A stretch of DNA of 64,000 nucleotides from CAVYHX01 sp963768415. Lineage in GTDB: Bacteria; Pseudomonadota; Gammaproteobacteria; UBA9214. Below are positions 18,793-29,336 of this stretch, piece by piece (position 1 is the stretch's first letter; each line of letters starts with the position of its first letter). Both the position numbers and the translations under genes were made by a program. The stretch lies in assembly GCA_963768415.1 (NCBI GenBank), contig CAVYHX010000027.1, forward strand, positions 42,639 to 106,638, in the 5' to 3' direction. The notes beneath the pieces were generated by a model. It was not told the DNA's origin. It saw only the letters and a program-made list of their open reading frames with translations, and did not search any database.

Positions 18793-20471
18793 TAGTCAGT
18801 TGTGTCTTCCCGGGGTTTTTTCTGCTGGCGCCGCTGGTCCGCAGCCGCAATCTGCTGTTGTTGTTCCGCGGTCAGATGATCCACGTTTCTTGGCGTCAGG
18901 CTGGCCGCAGCCTTCTTTTTCCTGACGCGCTCCAGTGCCGCCTGGATGGCCGCCTGCTTCGGATTCGAGTCACTGTCACCCCCGGAAAGCGCCTGTTTTT
19001 TACGCGCCAGCCGCTCGCTGCGTTCCTGTTTGATGCGTTCCAGGCGTAACTTGCGCGCCTCATGGCGCTGGCGGGCGATATCGGCAGCGCGGGTTTGCGT
19101 TTCCTGCGCCCAGATTTCCATCTTGGCATGCCGGTAGTACTGTACCAGCGGAATATGACTCGGGCATACATAGGAGCAGCAGCCGCATTCGATGCAGTCA
19201 AACAGATCATAGTCCTGTGCCGCGTCATGATTGCCGCTGCGCGCGTACCAGTAAAGTTGCTGGGGCAGCAGGTCGGCAGGACACACGTCCGTGCACTTGC
19301 TGCAGCGGATACAGGGCTGCGCCGGCGGTGGTGGCGGCATTTCCTCACGGGTGACGGCAAGCACGCAGTTGGTGGTCTTGGTGACCGGGATAGTATCTGT
19401 GGTCACGGTAAAACCCATCATCGGACCGCCGATCAGCAGGCGTTCGACATCCTGTGTATAGCCGCCGCACAGTTCGACGAGCTCGTGCATGGGCGTGCCG
19501 ATACGCGCGTCGACATTGCGCGGTTGTGCGATCCCGCTGCCGGTGACAGTGACAATGCGTGATATCAGGGGTTGCCGTTGATGTACAGCCTGGTAAACGG
19601 CAGCAGCCGTGCCGACGTTCTGGCAGATAATGCCGATACTCGCGGGTAACCTCTGACTCGGCACCTCGTGTCCGGTCAGCACCTTGATCAATTGCCGCTC
19701 ACCGCCGGTTGGATAGATATCCGGCACCCTGATCACGTCGATGCCGGTGTCGTTGGCGGCCGCCAGCGTCTGCCGCAGCGCCTGTTCTGCCTTCGGCATA
19801 TGGTCTTCGATGGCGATGACACAGTTCTGTGCCTGCAGGATATATTGCAGTATGCGGACACCTTCGATGACACTGTCCGCGCGCTCCTGCAGCAGGCGGT
19901 TGTCACAGGAGATGTAGGGTTCGCATTCGGCGCCGTTGATAACCAGCAGTTCAACCGGCGCGTGTATTCCGGAGTCCAGCTTGACCTGGGTCGGGAAACC
20001 GGCCCCGCCCAGACCGACGATACCTGCCTCGCGGATCAGTACCCGCAGCGCTCCCGGGTCGACCTGCCGATAGTCGATGGCCGCGGCAGCCGGCTCAAGC
20101 CAGGTGTCCCGGCCGTCGGTCTCGATAATGATGCAGGGTGCCTGCAGGCCGGAAGGGTGCGGGACCGGATGGTCCTCGATCGCACGCACCGTACCGGAGC
20201 TGGAAGCATGTACCGGCGCACTGACGGTTCCCACCGGCTGCGCGATCACCTGGCCCGTGCGCACTGCATCTCCCGGTTTCACCAGGCACTGTGCCGGCTC
20301 ACCAATATGCTGTTGCAAGGGGAGTATCAGCCGGGGCGGAATGGGGGCGGTTGCAATGGCAGCGGCCGCCGTGATTTCGCGGTGGCCGGGCAGGACCAGG
20401 CCGCCATGAAATTCGTGCAGCCGGTTGGCCGCCACGATCAGTTCCGGAGCGTGGCCGGCGCGCTCAGGCAT
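18792..20471 (-). CDS. rsxC: Electron transport complex subunit RsxC
   Basis: 559 residues, intact. The N-terminal RnfC-type region ([12 protein letters not shown]) leads into the flavin/NADH-binding core with [16 protein letters not shown] and [16 protein letters not shown]. Two 4Fe-4S motifs follow ([17 protein letters not shown] and [17 protein letters not shown]). The C-terminus is a basic, Ala-rich helical tail much shorter than in E. coli RsxC. It is a peripheral subunit that takes electrons into the complex. Confidence 0.95.
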   Translation of the reverse strand: MPERAGHAPELIVAANRLHEFHGGLVLPGHREITAAAAIATAPIPPRLILPLQQHIGEPAQCLVKPGDAVRTGQVIAQPVGTVSAPVHASSSGTVRAIEDHPVPHPSGLQAPCIIIETDGRDTWLEPAAAAIDYRQVDPGALRVLIREAGIVGLGGAGFPTQVKLDSGIHAPVELLVINGAECEPYISCDNRLLQERADSVIEGVRILQYILQAQNCVIAIEDHMPKAEQALRQTLAAANDTGIDVIRVPDIYPTGGERQLIKVLTGHEVPSQRLPASIGIICQNVGTAAAVYQAVHQRQPLISRIVTVTGSGIAQPRNVDARIGTPMHELVELCGGYTQDVERLLIGGPMMGFTVTTDTIPVTKTTNCVLAVTREEMPPPPPAQPCIRCSKCTDVCPADLLPQQLYWYARSGNHDAAQDYDLFDCIECGCCSYVCPSHIPLVQYYRHAKMEIWAQETQTRAADIARQRHEARKLRLERIKQERSERLARKKQALSGGDSDSNPKQAAIQAALERVRKKKAAASLTPRNVDHLTAEQQQQIAAADQRRQQKKPREDTTD

Positions 20472-21024
20472 GCCGGGCCCTGCCGCTGGCGGTATCTTCC
20501 GGGTTTGGCCAGGTCCAGGTGCGGATGGTCTCGGCTACCGGAACGATATGGATGCATTCCACCGGGCAGGGCGGTATGCACAGGTCACAGCCGGTGCACT
20601 CGCTTTCGATGACAGTGTGCATCTGCTTGGCTGCGCCCAGGATGGCGTCCACGGGACATGCCTGGATGCACAGGGTGCAGCCGATGCACACCTGTTCATC
20701 GATCACGACGACGGTTTTCGCGGCATGCACGCCATGTTCCGGATTCAGCGGCTTCGGATCCTTGCCCAGCAGGTCTGCCAGCGCCTGAATGGTGCTTTCA
20801 CCACCGGGCGGGCACTGGTTAATGTCCGCTTCACCGGCGGCGATGGCCTCGGCGTAGGGACGGCAGCCGGGGTAGGTGCACTGCCCGCATTGTGTCTGGG
20901 GCAGCAGCGCATCGATCTGGTCGACTACCGGGTCGCTTTCCACCCGGAAGCGGATCGCTGCATAGCCCAGCAACAGGCCGATCAGTGCGGCGAGGATTCC
21001 CAGTGCAAGTATTGCCATCAACAT
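20464..21024 (-). CDS. rsxB: Electron transport complex subunit RsxB
   Basis: 186 residues, full length. An N-terminal membrane helix (about 5-25) is followed by the Fe-S domain [16 protein letters not shown]...CPPGG and two ferredoxin motifs, [17 protein letters not shown] and [16 protein letters not shown]. It overlaps the rsxC start by 8 bases, so translation is probably coupled. Confidence 0.95.
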   Translation of the reverse strand: MLMAILALGILAALIGLLLGYAAIRFRVESDPVVDQIDALLPQTQCGQCTYPGCRPYAEAIAAGEADINQCPPGGESTIQALADLLGKDPKPLNPEHGVHAAKTVVVIDEQVCIGCTLCIQACPVDAILGAAKQMHTVIESECTGCDLCIPPCPVECIHIVPVAETIRTWTWPNPEDTASGRARHA

Positions 21025-21063
21025 GGTTTATCGAATGCGCTGGATGTCCGGTGTGCCTGTGTA

Positions 21064-21645
21064 TCAGCCCTTGACCAGACCGGAAAAGCCCATGAAGGCA
21101 AGGGACATGAGGCCGGCGGTGACCAGGGCGATGGCCGAGCCGCGAAACGGCAGCGGGACATCTGCCACGGCGATGCGTTCACGGATGGCGGAAAACAGTA
21201 TCAGCACCATGGAGAAACCGGCGGCGGCGCCGAAACCGTAGACCGCCGACTCGATAAAATTCAGGTGTTGCTGAACGTTGAGCAGGGCGACACCGAGGAC
21301 CGCGCAGTTGGTGGTAATCAGGGGCAAAAAGATACCCAGTACCTTGTAGAGCAGGGGGCTGGTTTTATGCACCACCATTTCCGTGAACTGCACGACGGCG
21401 GCGATGACCAGGATGAACGTCACGGTGCGCAGGTATTCCAGGCCCAGCGGCAGCAACAGGTATTCATTGGCGAGATAGCTGCAAATAGAAGACAGGGTGA
21501 GCACGAAGGTGGTCGCCAGTGCCATACCGGCGGCCGTGTCCACGTTGCGGGATACGCCCATGAAGGGGCACAGGCCCAGGAACTTGACCAGCACAAAGTT
21601 GTTGACCAGGACGGTACTGACCAGGATAAGTGCGAGTTCTGTCAT
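21064..21645 (-). CDS. rsxA: Electron transport complex subunit RsxA
   Basis: 193 residues from the ATG at 21645 ([20 protein letters not shown]). Six membrane helices; [17 protein letters not shown] and [15 protein letters not shown] carry the Cys residues that hold the intramembrane Fe-S cluster. First gene of rsxABCDGE-nth. In E. coli the Rsx complex keeps SoxR reduced; Rnf relatives couple electron flow to ion transport. Confidence 0.95.
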   Translation of the reverse strand: MTELALILVSTVLVNNFVLVKFLGLCPFMGVSRNVDTAAGMALATTFVLTLSSICSYLANEYLLLPLGLEYLRTVTFILVIAAVVQFTEMVVHKTSPLLYKVLGIFLPLITTNCAVLGVALLNVQQHLNFIESAVYGFGAAAGFSMVLILFSAIRERIAVADVPLPFRGSAIALVTAGLMSLAFMGFSGLVKG

Positions 21646-21764
21646 GATGTCAGATGCACGATACAAATCACAAGAAACAAGAAACGAGCGCGACTTGTAA
21701 CGAAGTCACCGGTCTGGATATTTGTGTCATTGTTACTTTACCCGATCATTGCAAAGAATCTAAC

Positions 21765-21940
21765 TGTAGGAGCGGTCCCCTGGCCGCGATAGGTTGCCCA
21801 ACCCATCGCGCCGAAGGGCGGCGCTCCTGTGGTGTTCTTATCAATCTTTGTAGGAGCGGCCCCCGGGCCGCGATTGTGCCCCGGCCAATCGCGCTGTGGG
21901 CAGCGTTTACACCCGGCGCTTAATCGGGTGCTCCTGCAGG
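21765..21940. repeat. REP-like palindromes (TGTAGGAGCGG family)
   Basis: Two TGTAGGAGCGG-type units start at 21765 and 21849, each with a facing GC-rich arm (GGCCGCGAT and GGGCCGCGATTG). Complementary GGCGCTCCTG and GGTGCTCCTGCAGG arms lie at about 21821 and 21927. They sit between the metG stop and the rsxA start region, where REP elements of this type are common in gammaproteobacteria. Confidence 0.75.
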
Positions 21941-21955
21941 TTAGTTTGAATTGCC

Positions 21956-23992
21956 TCATTTCACCCGCATGCCCGGCACCGCGCCGGCATCCGGTTGCAG
22001 AATATACAGCTCCGTCCCCCCGGGCCCTGCCGCCAGCACCATGCCCTCGGATACTCCGAAGCGCATCTTGCGCGGGGCCAGGTTGGCGACCATCACAGTC
22101 AGTTTGCCCTCCAGCGACTCGGGCGTATAGGCGGACTTGATACCGGCAAACACGTTGCGCGTCTCGCCGCCGATATCCAGTGTCAGCTGCAGCAGCTTGT
22201 CGGCACCCTCGACATGCGCCGCCTTGCTGATGCGGGCAATGCGCAGATCGAGTTTGGCGAAGTCATCGTAGTTGATGGTCGCCGCCAGCGGGTCATCCTG
22301 CAACGGGCCGGCGGGGGCCGCCGCTGTCGGGTTATTTTCAAGATTGTCCCTGGAGTCTTCCAGCATGGCGTCTATCTTCTCCTGTTCAACCCTTGTCATA
22401 AGGGGTTTGAATGCACTGATACCGTGACCGGTCAGCGGGCTGTGAATGGCATTCCACTGCAGCGCCTGAATATTCAGAAATGTTTCCACCGCGCCAGCCA
22501 TGGCGGGCAGGACCGGCTGCAGGTAGGTAATCAGCACCCGGAACAGGTTGATGCCGACACTGCAGACGTCCTGCACGGCTTGTTCCTGTCCTTCCTGTTT
22601 GGCCAGGACCCAGGGCTTGTTGGCATCGATGTACTGGTTGGCCCTGTCGGCCAGTGCCATGATCTTGCGGATCGCCTGACCGAATTCACGGCTTTCATAA
22701 TCCGCGCCAATGGCGTCGCCCGCGCTGACGAATTCGCGGTACAAGTCCGCCTCGGTGCAGGTCTGCGACAGCTGACCGCCAAAACGCTTGTTGATGAAGC
22801 CGGCGCAGCGGCTGGCAATATTCACCACCTTGCCGACCAGGTCGCTGTTGACCCGCGCAACAAAGTCATCGAGATTGAGATCGATGTCATCCACGCCGCT
22901 GCCCAGCTTGGCGGCAAAGTAATAGCGCAGGTATTCCGGATTGAGGTGGTCGAGGTAGGTGCGCGCCTTGATGAAGGTGCCGCGCGACTTGGACATCTTC
23001 TGTCCGTCGACAGTCAGGAACCCGTGCGCAAAGATTGCCGTGGGTGTGCGGAAGCCCGCGCCACTCAGCATGGCCGGCCAGAACAGGGCGTGGAAATTGA
23101 TGATGTCCTTGCCGATAAAATGGTACAGCTCGGTTTTTGAATCACTGTTCCAGTAGTCGTCGAAGTCCAGGTCGCCGGTCCGGGCGCAGAGGTTCTTGAA
23201 GCTCGCCATATATCCGATCGGGGCATCCATCCAGACGTAAAAGTACTTGTCCGGATGGCCGGGGATTTCGAAACCGAAGTAGGGCGCATCGCGGGATATG
23301 CCCCATTCCTGCAGACCCGCCGCAAACCATTCCTCGACCTTGTTGGCGACCTCGGTTTGCAGGTGACCGGCCCGGGTCCAGCTCTGCAGCATGTCCTGGA
23401 AGTCGGTGAGTTTGAAAAACAGGTGTTCCGTCTCCCGTTCCACCGGTGTGCTGCCGGATATCGCCGAGACGGGATTGAGGAGTTCAGTGGAGGCGTAGGT
23501 TCGGCCGCAGACTTCACAGTTGTCGCCATACTGGTCCGCTGCGCCGCACTTCGGACACTCGCCCCGAATGAAGCGGTCCGGCAGAAACATGCCTTCCTCG
23601 AGATCATATGCCTGGGTGATGGTGCGGGACGAGATATGACCCGCTGCCAGGTTGCGTTCAAATACCAGCGCGGAGAGCACGCGATTTTCATTCGAATGGG
23701 TGGTGTAGTAGTTATCGAAACGCACATCGAAATCCGCAAAATCGGCCTGGTGTTCCAGCAATGACGCGGCGATCAGATCCTCGGGGGAGATGCCTTCCTG
23801 GCGCGCGCGCAGCATGATGGGTGTGCCGTGTGCATCGTCGGCACAAACATAATGACAGCGCTGCCCGCGCAGGCGCTGGTAACGCACCCAGATGTCCGTC
23901 TGGATATATTCCACCAGATGACCCAGATGGATCGGCCCGTTGGCATAGGGCAGGGCGCTGGTGACCAGTAGTGTGCGGTGTTCCTGGCTCAT
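21956..23992 (-). CDS. metG: Methionyl-tRNA synthetase
   Basis: 678 residues from the ATG at 23992 ([20 protein letters not shown]). Class I synthetase: the HIGH motif appears as PIHLGHL, the zinc knuckle as [18 protein letters not shown], and KMSKS as KMSKSRG. The C-terminal 100 residues form the tRNA-binding OB domain ([20 protein letters not shown]) found in longer MetRS enzymes. The frame is open upstream into the mrp leader, but that part has no homology. Divergent from mrp. Confidence 0.96.
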   Translation of the reverse strand: MSQEHRTLLVTSALPYANGPIHLGHLVEYIQTDIWVRYQRLRGQRCHYVCADDAHGTPIMLRARQEGISPEDLIAASLLEHQADFADFDVRFDNYYTTHSNENRVLSALVFERNLAAGHISSRTITQAYDLEEGMFLPDRFIRGECPKCGAADQYGDNCEVCGRTYASTELLNPVSAISGSTPVERETEHLFFKLTDFQDMLQSWTRAGHLQTEVANKVEEWFAAGLQEWGISRDAPYFGFEIPGHPDKYFYVWMDAPIGYMASFKNLCARTGDLDFDDYWNSDSKTELYHFIGKDIINFHALFWPAMLSGAGFRTPTAIFAHGFLTVDGQKMSKSRGTFIKARTYLDHLNPEYLRYYFAAKLGSGVDDIDLNLDDFVARVNSDLVGKVVNIASRCAGFINKRFGGQLSQTCTEADLYREFVSAGDAIGADYESREFGQAIRKIMALADRANQYIDANKPWVLAKQEGQEQAVQDVCSVGINLFRVLITYLQPVLPAMAGAVETFLNIQALQWNAIHSPLTGHGISAFKPLMTRVEQEKIDAMLEDSRDNLENNPTAAAPAGPLQDDPLAATINYDDFAKLDLRIARISKAAHVEGADKLLQLTLDIGGETRNVFAGIKSAYTPESLEGKLTVMVANLAPRKMRFGVSEGMVLAAGPGGTELYILQPDAGAVPGMRVK

Positions 23993-24116
23993 TGATCCGC
24001 TATCGGTATTAAAACCCTGAAACATGTATGAATATTCGAGCGTCAAGTATGCCATAGACCCGCCAATTGTGCGGGATCCTATGTGGGGGGCGGGCGACGC
24101 TGCCGGGAATCTCGTG

Positions 24117-24122
24117 TACAAT
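24117..24122 (+). promoter_or_regulatory. Possible -10 box for mrp
   Basis: TACAAT, 63 bases before the mrp ATG in the metG-mrp divergent region. The corresponding -35 position is poor, so this is only suggestive. Confidence 0.25.
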
Positions 24123-24184
24123 GCGCGCTCAATTTTCACTGGCTGCTGCACTGGCCGGTGACCGGTTTCCCGAGGAGCAGATCG

Positions 24185-25276
24185 ATGGCTGAAGTTACCC
24201 AATCCCAGGTCGAAGAAAAACTGGCGACCTATGTCGACCCCTATCTGGAAAAGGACCTGGTCTCGACGAAATGTGTGAAGGACATTGTGATTGACGGGGG
24301 TAATGTCTCGGTCAAGGTGACCCTGGGTTTTCCGGCCTCGGGCTACCACGCTGAACTGGCAACAAAGCTGCAGGAACTGCTCGAGTCCATTGACGGCATA
24401 AACAAGGCCAGCGTCAACGTGGAGAGCAAGGTCGCGGCCCATTCGGCCCAGAAGGGCGTCAAGCACATTGAAGGCATCAGGAACATTATTGCCATCGCCT
24501 CCGGCAAGGGCGGTGTGGGTAAATCGACCACTGCCGTCAATCTCGCCCTGGCCCTGTCAGCAGAGGGTGCGCGCGTCGGTATACTGGATGCCGATATTTA
24601 CGGGCCGAGTCAGCCGCGCATGCTGGGTGTGCATGGCAAGCCGGAATCGAAAGACGGCAAGTCGCTCGAACCCATGACCAGTTACCACCTGCAGGCCATG
24701 TCCATCGGCTTCCTGGTCGATGAGGAAACCCCGATGATCTGGCGCGGGCCCATGGTGACCCAGGCCCTGCAGCAGTTGCTGAACGATACCAACTGGGTGG
24801 ATCTCGATTATCTCGTGGTGGATCTGCCGCCGGGCACCGGCGATATCCAGCTGACCCTGGCGCAGCAGGTCCCGGTCAGCGGGGCGGTCATCGTCACCAC
24901 GCCGCAGGACATCGCCCTGCTGGATGCCCGCAAGGGACTGAAGATGTTCGAGAAGGTCGAGGTGCCGGTGCTGGGCATCGTGGAGAATATGAGTATCCAT
25001 ATCTGCAGCGAGTGTGGTCATGAGGAACACATCTTCGGTGAAGGCGGCGGTCAGCGCATGGCCGAGGAATACGATGTCGATTTTCTCGGCGCCCTGCCGC
25101 TGGACAAGCGGATTCGCGAAGAGACGGATTCCGGCAAACCCACGGTTGTGGCCGAGCCCGACAGCCGGATCGCCCAGATCTACCGGGAAATCGCGCGCCG
25201 CACGGCCGCGAAACTGTCGTTGAAGACCAAGGATTATGCGGCAAAATTCCCGCAGATCGTGATCGCGAACGACTAG
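24185..25276 (+). CDS. mrp: Mrp/ApbC iron-sulfur cluster carrier ATPase
   Basis: 363 residues from the ATG at 24185. An N-terminal MIP18-like domain (about 1-85) is followed by the ParA/MinD-type ATPase with the deviant Walker [33 protein letters not shown], and [19 protein letters not shown]. The Cys pair for cluster binding is visible in [18 protein letters not shown]. It moves Fe-S clusters to target proteins. Divergent from metG, a common arrangement. Confidence 0.95.
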   Translation: MAEVTQSQVEEKLATYVDPYLEKDLVSTKCVKDIVIDGGNVSVKVTLGFPASGYHAELATKLQELLESIDGINKASVNVESKVAAHSAQKGVKHIEGIRNIIAIASGKGGVGKSTTAVNLALALSAEGARVGILDADIYGPSQPRMLGVHGKPESKDGKSLEPMTSYHLQAMSIGFLVDEETPMIWRGPMVTQALQQLLNDTNWVDLDYLVVDLPPGTGDIQLTLAQQVPVSGAVIVTTPQDIALLDARKGLKMFEKVEVPVLGIVENMSIHICSECGHEEHIFGEGGGQRMAEEYDVDFLGALPLDKRIREETDSGKPTVVAEPDSRIAQIYREIARRTAAKLSLKTKDYAAKFPQIVIAND

Positions 25277-25302
25277 TCCGGACACCTGCTCCGGCATGTA
25301 GG

Positions 25303-25363
25303 TTGGGCAAAACGAAGCGTGCCCGACATTAACCTGCCTGTTGGGCGCGCTTCGCTTTGCCCA
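25303..25363. repeat. Palindromic repeat between mrp and dcd
   Basis: Inverted arms TGGGCAAAACGAAGCG (about 25304-25319) and CGCTTCGCTTTGCCCA (25348-25363) match over 16 bases with one mismatch and enclose 28 bases. This GGGCAAAGCGAAGCG palindrome type is a familiar REP-like element. It could act as the terminator of mrp. Confidence 0.8.
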
Positions 25364-25393
25364 GCCTGCGAACGACAGGACCCCGGTTCAAGC

Positions 25394-25960
25394 ATGTCGA
25401 TCAAGTCAGATAAATGGATCCGCCGCATGGCTGAAGAATACGGCATGATCGAGCCGTTTGAAGCCGGCCAGGTGCGGGAGAACAGCAAGGGCCGGATCGT
25501 CTCCTACGGGACGTCGAGTTACGGTTATGACATCCGTTGTTCCGATGAATTCAAGATTTTCACCAATATCAACTCGGCCATCGTCGATCCAAAAAACTTC
25601 GATGACAACAGCTTTGTCGACGTGAAGTCGGATGTCTGCATCATTCCCCCCAATTCATTTGCGCTGGCGCGTACCGTTGAGTACTTCCGGATTCCGCGCA
25701 ATGTTCTGACCATCTGCCTGGGCAAGTCGACCTATGCACGTTGCGGCATTATTGTGAATGTCACCCCGTTCGAGCCGGAATGGGAAGGACATGTCACCCT
25801 GGAATTTTCCAATACCACGCCGTTGCCGGCCAAGATCTACGCCAACGAGGGAGTGGCCCAGGTGCTGTTTCTGGAATCCGATGAAGTCTGTGAAATTTCC
25901 TACAAGGACCGCGGCGGGAAATACCAGGGGCAGCGCGGCGTCACACTGCCGAAAACCTGA
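25394..25960 (+). CDS. dcd: dCTP deaminase
   Basis: 188 residues from the ATG at 25394 ([22 protein letters not shown]). It deaminates dCTP to dUTP for dTTP supply. Conserved elements are [33 protein letters not shown] and the catalytic Glu in GHVTLEFSN. The length and C-terminus ([13 protein letters not shown]) are standard. The palindrome just upstream shows that the longer open frame is not used. Confidence 0.95.
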   Translation: MSIKSDKWIRRMAEEYGMIEPFEAGQVRENSKGRIVSYGTSSYGYDIRCSDEFKIFTNINSAIVDPKNFDDNSFVDVKSDVCIIPPNSFALARTVEYFRIPRNVLTICLGKSTYARCGIIVNVTPFEPEWEGHVTLEFSNTTPLPAKIYANEGVAQVLFLESDEVCEISYKDRGGKYQGQRGVTLPKT

Positions 25961-25969
25961 GCCGCGTTT

Positions 25970-26665
25970 TTACCTGGCAGTAAAGAAACTCAGCTCGAGA
26001 CCTACATAGGCGCTGTTGTCGACATCCGGCGTGAAGCGCACACCGGATTTGACCGTGGCCGTGCCGCTGCCGAAGGCGATATTACCCAGAAAAACGCCCA
26101 CTGTGGTGGCGTGATAGTCACTGTCGCCCTGATGGATCAGCTCCATCCCCGGCATCAGGGTACCGGCATTCCGGTAACCCATGCGCACCCGTCCCCAGTA
26201 AGAACCGGGTCCGGCAATATATGCCAGGATACCTTCGGTACGCCATGCATCCAGATCAGCGGATCCTTCGGCCTGGAGTTTTGCGCCCCAGCGGCCGCCC
26301 TTGACGTCGCTGTCCACATTCGACGGCGACAGCCGGGTGTCACGGTAGGCCGGACCTGCGTAGACGGCGGCAGTGCCATGCCCCACAGGCCATTGATAAC
26401 CGATGACGGCCTCCGCACCCGGGGCGTCAGCGTCAACTGTTTGATTGTCCGACTCGAAGGAATACTCCACCCAGTCCAGCCAGTAACGCTGGACCAGTCC
26501 ATTGCCGAACCGTGCAGTGCCGATCGGTGCCATCATGCCGATGTGGGCATAGGAGGATTCCTCGCCGATTTCCACGCCTGTTAGCCAGAGCCGCTCTCCG
26601 GCAGGGGCCTGGGTGGTCCAGCTAAACGCTATAAGAAGGAACGCCGATATCCGTTGATGCCGCAT
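25970..26665 (-). CDS. bcsS: BcsS-like outer-membrane beta-barrel protein
   Basis: 231 residues from the ATG at 26665. A signal peptide (ISAFLLIAFSWTTQAPAG) is followed by a beta-rich chain with alternating aromatic and glycine patterns: YAHIGMMAPIG, GNGLVQRYWLDWVEYSFE, AEAVIGYQWPVGHGTAAVYA, WGRVRMGYRN, ending YVGLELSFFTAR with a C-terminal aromatic-rich barrel strand. It matches the cellulose-biosynthesis BcsS family and directly overlaps the 3' end of bcsA, which supports the call. The exact role in secretion is unknown. Confidence 0.75.
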   Translation of the reverse strand: MRHQRISAFLLIAFSWTTQAPAGERLWLTGVEIGEESSYAHIGMMAPIGTARFGNGLVQRYWLDWVEYSFESDNQTVDADAPGAEAVIGYQWPVGHGTAAVYAGPAYRDTRLSPSNVDSDVKGGRWGAKLQAEGSADLDAWRTEGILAYIAGPGSYWGRVRMGYRNAGTLMPGMELIHQGDSDYHATTVGVFLGNIAFGSGTATVKSGVRFTPDVDNSAYVGLELSFFTAR

Positions 26666-28844
26666 GCTCCATTGCCTCCGATGTGCCCAGCTCACATAAA
26701 TACAAAGGTGACAGGGGGCTCTCGATCAGTTGTATCCGGGTGATTGTATTCCGGTCCCATCGTGTTTGTCGTCCACTGATATCGCCCAGCATGACACTGC
26801 CGCCGATAGGTGGCGGAGAAAATACTACCAATCGTTCCGCATTGCCATCCATGTCATGCGCAAGAATGCCAACCATCTCCCCGGGTTCCACCGGGTCCCC
26901 GATCCGGCAGAGTATGGTCTGCCAGTCAGTCGTCGAAAGGATCTCTGGACGGGGTCCGCGCTGCAGCCGTGATGTCAGGCGTTGCAGGGGTGTACGCGCC
27001 TGTTCGTCCAGTGCAAACAGGCGCCACTGCAGGTCCGATCCATACAGGAACAGTTGCAATTTATGCGCCTCTGCCGAGTCGTCATCCCAGCCAAGGCTGC
27101 ATCCCAGGGTTATCTTCTGCGCCTTGTCCGGATCCCGGTCGACGCGCCTGACATCGGCGACAAATTCCAGCGGGCCGTCTGGCAGAAATATAGTCCCCCG
27201 GACTTTACGGTCCGCGAATTCCGCGCCGATCCCGTTCAGCTCCAGTTGCAGTCCCTGGGAGGAGATATCGTGTACCAGTCCGTAGCGCGTGCCCGGAATG
27301 TCGCCATAGGCGATTTTTGCGGGCAACGGCAGGGGAAACCGGTACTCGGACCGGCGGCGGGGTTTGTCCAGGGTGAAGACCAGCACCGAAATCGCGATCC
27401 AGATTATCAGGGTCGCCCATATCAGGTTGGTAACGATCGCGAATGCCGGAAGGCCCCGATCCATGCTGAGTAAAAAAATACCGACGGGTAGCGCAATGAG
27501 ATTGATGCCAGCCACGAAGTATTGAGGCGTGATATACAGGCTGTGCCACTGCTTGCCACTATTCTCCTTGTCCGTCACATGGAAGGTCTTTTGTCTCCAG
27601 AATATGCCCAGCGTGGCCCAGATGAAGGCCGCGAATCGTGCCATGTGATATTGCTCAATATATATAATGTGTGAATAGCCGCGCCAGATCTCCTCAAGCA
27701 GCCAGAAGGTCATGAGATAAAACGGGATAAAATGCACAAGGAACTGCCAGTCAAAATTATAAATTGGCATCACGCCTGTCAGCAGGACTATTGCCGGCGC
27801 GAGATAGAAAACAGCGCGTTGCCAGCCATCAAAATAGGTCATTACGGAGGCCAGATAACAGAGTCGCTGTGCGATCGTAAGGCCGCGTGTGAATACAATT
27901 GATTCGCGCCGCCACACATCCATTGCCCCGGATCCCCAGCGTACGCGTTGCCGCAGAAAGTCCTTGATGTTGTTCGGCGCTATTCCAAAGGCGAGTGATT
28001 CCGCGTGGTAGACAGACCGGTAACCCTGCTTGTGCAGGCGCAGCGAGGTGTGCAGGTCCTCGGTGACCGTACCGGTAGCGAAACCGCCGATTGTATCCAG
28101 CGAGGCGCGACGGATAATGGCGCAACTGCCGCAGAAGAAGGCGGCATTCCATACATCCTTGCCGCGCTGAATGACCCGGAAGAAGAGTGACTGTTCAGTC
28201 CACAGTCGCTGGCCCGGCTTGTTCCAGCGATGCTGGTACGAATCCAGATTATAGAAATCCTGGGGAGTCTGTACGAATGCGACATTCGGATCGCTGAAAT
28301 AGCCCAGGGTATTGACGAGGAAGTCACGCTTGGGTGCGTGGTCGGCGTCGAACAGGGCAATAAATTCGCCATTGCTGGCTTGCAGGGCATTGTTCAGATT
28401 GCCAGCCTTGCCGAACGTATTGTCGCTGCGCGACTGATACTCGCAGCCGAGCTCCTCCGCCAGGGTCCGCATTTCCGGACGGTTACTGTCGTCCAGCAAC
28501 CAGGTCTTGTGCGGGTAGTCCATATTGACGGCTGCAATCAGTGTCTTGCGCAGCAGGTCCACCGACTCGTTGTAGGTTGGGACGAATACATCGATTGAGC
28601 AACCGGCAGGTGCCGGTAGTGATTCCCGAACACTGAGCCGCCAAACCATAAACAGGTGCAGAATGGCGGTGAAGAAACCGTATACCTCGGCAACATAGAA
28701 AATCGCGGAGAACGTCAGTGCGTCGGGATTGAAGGTTCCGAGTCGCCAGTGGAGATACCAGAGTGCGACCATGACAAACAGCATGGCGACGATTTTCTGG
28801 CCCGCGGTGAGAGATTCGCTGCGGATAGATGTAGCAACTTCCAT
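26622..28844 (-). CDS. bcsA: Cellulose synthase catalytic subunit with PilZ domain
   Basis: 740 residues, GT2 family. Processive-synthase residues are visible: VPTYNESVDLL (88-98), DDS (118-120), DAD (166-168), QTPQDF (192-197), FFCG finger-helix region (236-239), TED (261-263) and QRVRW (299-303). About seven to eight membrane segments flank and follow the core. The C-terminal PilZ domain has the c-di-GMP motif R498-x3-R502 and D526-x-S-x2-G531. Activity should therefore need c-di-GMP. No bcsB, bcsC or bcsZ lies nearby. It uses UDP-glucose if it is a true cellulose synthase. Confidence 0.9.
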   Translation of the reverse strand: MEVATSIRSESLTAGQKIVAMLFVMVALWYLHWRLGTFNPDALTFSAIFYVAEVYGFFTAILHLFMVWRLSVRESLPAPAGCSIDVFVPTYNESVDLLRKTLIAAVNMDYPHKTWLLDDSNRPEMRTLAEELGCEYQSRSDNTFGKAGNLNNALQASNGEFIALFDADHAPKRDFLVNTLGYFSDPNVAFVQTPQDFYNLDSYQHRWNKPGQRLWTEQSLFFRVIQRGKDVWNAAFFCGSCAIIRRASLDTIGGFATGTVTEDLHTSLRLHKQGYRSVYHAESLAFGIAPNNIKDFLRQRVRWGSGAMDVWRRESIVFTRGLTIAQRLCYLASVMTYFDGWQRAVFYLAPAIVLLTGVMPIYNFDWQFLVHFIPFYLMTFWLLEEIWRGYSHIIYIEQYHMARFAAFIWATLGIFWRQKTFHVTDKENSGKQWHSLYITPQYFVAGINLIALPVGIFLLSMDRGLPAFAIVTNLIWATLIIWIAISVLVFTLDKPRRRSEYRFPLPLPAKIAYGDIPGTRYGLVHDISSQGLQLELNGIGAEFADRKVRGTIFLPDGPLEFVADVRRVDRDPDKAQKITLGCSLGWDDDSAEAHKLQLFLYGSDLQWRLFALDEQARTPLQRLTSRLQRGPRPEILSTTDWQTILCRIGDPVEPGEMVGILAHDMDGNAERLVVFSPPPIGGSVMLGDISGRQTRWDRNTITRIQLIESPLSPLYLCELGTSEAMEHAASTDIGVPSYSV

Positions 28845-29336
28845 AATATTCTTCTTTATATTCTTTACAGCGCATGGCGAACCGGTGCGCTATGCCCGGG
28901 CCGCCAGCCAGCCGCGCATACTCGCTTGAAAGGTATAACACTACCAGTAATGTGTGTAACAAGTGTGAAACAGATCCCTGTTATATTGTGGAAGGCGCGG
29001 GCGGGTTGCTGGCTTGCAAACCCTGAAGAACCCGGCCTTGGACGCCGGCCATCCGGGCGTTGCTGCCGGGGCATGATGTGCCCCGGGTCAATTGATCCCG
29101 GGTACGGGCCGGTCACCGCGGCGCCGCGCGGGACGAGCCTTACCGGGGCGGCTTGCCAGTGCGGGTCGACTCTTTCATGTGCCGGCAGTCGGTACCGGCG
29201 ATATTCGGCTTTCTTCGGGCTGCAGATTTGGTATCGTTCCCGTCCGGATAACCGTGGTGGCTATTCGGTGCGCTGGCCTGCTGCTGAGCCAGTCCAGGAT
29301 AGTGCCGCTGTATGTCTTCCGGCCCACCAGGTAGAG
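28845..29336. promoter_or_regulatory. Divergent intergenic region between bcsA and the transglycosylase gene
   Basis: 492 bases. The bcsA side is AT-rich (28845-28975) and probably holds its promoter. The other half is GC-rich with strong short dyads, including GGGGCA-N5-TGCCCC at about 29068-29084 and a CCCGG/CCGGG hairpin near 29034-29060. These could be leader structures of the transglycosylase gene. I recognise no RNA family. Confidence 0.4.

Noticed and set aside
20425..21792. 455-codon plus-strand open frame
   Set aside because: It is antisense to rsxB and rsxA, with Gln/His/Gly-rich shadow composition.
23993..24466. N-terminal extension of 158 residues on metG
   Set aside because: Homology starts at the ATG at 23992; the extension overlaps the mrp leader and coding start antisense.
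28975..29070. Possible c-di-GMP (GEMM-I) riboswitch before the transglycosylase gene, from GCAAACC followed by GGACGC
   Set aside because: The hairpin between the two boxes and the CGCAAAGCC segment are absent. A covariance search with the GEMM-I model (RF01051) would settle it.
28656..29336. N-terminal extension of 227 codons on the transglycosylase frame
   Set aside because: It is antisense to the start of bcsA and shows no coding character; a signal peptide begins right after the GTG at 29337.
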